Of a stretch of DNA of 32,101 nt, positions 31,819 to 32,101 are shown one piece after another (position 1 is the first letter of the stretch; every line of letters starts with the position of its first letter). The stretch is from Lachnospiraceae bacterium. Lineage in GTDB: Bacteria > Bacillota > Clostridia > Lachnospirales > Lachnospiraceae. The notes under the pieces were generated by a model, which saw nothing but the letters and a program-made list of their open reading frames with translations, ran no database searches and was not told the origin of the DNA. Position numbers and translations under genes: made by a program. The stretch is from assembly GCA_024693135.1 (NCBI GenBank), contig JAILLN010000056.1, positions 1 through 32,101 of the forward strand. The letters are read 5' to 3'.

Positions 31819-31881
31819 TATCTCGTCCTCAGTCCGGATTGCAATCCTGCACCCTTCGGTATGCATCCCTACGATATCCCT
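31819..31881 (-). pseudogene. Relic of a second LytTR regulator gene
   Basis: These 63 bp match 31437-31499 inside the LytTR gene at 54 positions, and all nine differences are transitions. Translated, it reads RDIVGMHTEGCRIAIRTEDEI against RDIVRVHTEGRKIVIQTEDE in the intact gene. Neither side continues the homology, and the fragment runs directly into the intergenic repeat at 31881. Confidence 0.75.
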
Positions 31882-31940
31882 CAAGGCACGCAGGCGGCGA
31901 AGCATTGCCATAGCAGACAAAAGATCCGTCCCCTTGTCTT
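31881..31940 (-). repeat. Intergenic repeat element, copy 2
   Basis: The reverse orientation of the element at 22740-22799. The AGACAA ... TTGTCT hairpin block lies at 31939-31915 with one base changed in the loop side (GGATC for GGTTC), and the CGCCGCCTGCGTGCCTTGA block at 31899-31881. The middle differs. The hairpin block begins at the stop codon of the partial surface-protein gene. Confidence 0.75.
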
Positions 31941-32101
31941 ACTTCCAGCCGCCGCCGATCAGGGCGCCCTTATAGTCCACCTTTTTCGGCACGATCCTAA
32001 AGGTCAGGGTCTTCGTGCCGGCATAGCCTCCAAGCCCCTGCACCGTCACCTTCGCCGTGCCCTTCTTCACGTTGCTGCTATAGCCTGTGGCCGCAAAGTC
32101 C
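31939..32101 (-). CDS. C-terminal end of a third surface protein (partial, runs off the window)
   Basis: Only the last 53 codons are in the window. They encode a final Ig-like half-repeat (NVKKGTAKV, GTKTLTFRIV) and the tail VDYKGALIGGGWK, identical at about 39 of 53 positions to the end of the 2882-residue peptidase. The 5' part lies beyond 32101, so its N-terminal domain is unknown. Confidence 0.9.
   Translation of the reverse strand, partial: DFAATGYSSNVKKGTAKVTVQGLGGYAGTKTLTFRIVPKKVDYKGALIGGGWK

Overview
The window looks like chromosomal DNA of a Clostridia-type Firmicute. A gut or rumen Lachnospiraceae is my best inference, from the very large secreted papain-fold proteins with bacterial Ig-like repeats, the multi-domain hybrid histidine kinases, a LytTR/DUF3021 pair and Firmicute-style Shine-Dalgarno sites. 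No rRNA or other firm taxonomic marker is present. Most genes lie on the minus strand. Base composition is moderate except for an AT-richer toxin-antitoxin island at the left end.

Layout, left to right. (1) 1-1265: a tRNA-Gly(GCC) gene with promoter. A roughly 1.07-kb island sits in its 3' end, bounded by a 21-bp direct repeat of the tRNA 3' end, and carries a MntA/HepT toxin-antitoxin pair read from an apparently leaderless promoter. (2) 1266-2625: a short intergenic region, then a multi-TM protein with a degenerate GGDEF-like tail. (3) 2642-15443, minus: a 2882-residue secreted C1 peptidase/adhesin, then a soluble double hybrid histidine kinase and a stand-alone receiver, probably one signalling cluster. 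(4) 15444-15932: a repeat-rich, hairpin-rich gene-free stretch. (5) 15933-19880, minus: a membrane hybrid histidine kinase followed by a solute-binding lipoprotein that is frameshifted in a 7-nt homopolymer. (6) 19992-22028, minus: trpE-trpG without the rest of the trp operon. (7) 22270-22620: a small membrane protein, followed by a repeat-containing intergenic region. (8) 23030-26899, plus: a second secreted papain-fold protein whose last repeat is cut short. (9) 26913-30554, minus: a nonribosomal-peptide-synthetase-like protein (A-PCP-C-partial A), preceded by a promoter and a predicted three-way-junction leader RNA. (10) 30780-31685, minus: a LytTR regulator and DUF3021 membrane protein with a 21-bp-period direct repeat upstream that fits a LytTR operator. 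(11) 31819-32101: a relic of a second LytTR gene, a second copy of an intergenic repeat, and the C-terminal end of a third surface protein sharing its tail with the 2882-residue protein.

Working picture (inference): the secreted proteases/adhesins and the hybrid kinases look like a surface-sensing and substrate-binding region. The right end looks like a LytTR-type regulatory system placed upstream of a small NRPS-like gene with its own structured 5' leader. That combination, together with the tRNA-Gly toxin-antitoxin island, is the most interesting material here.
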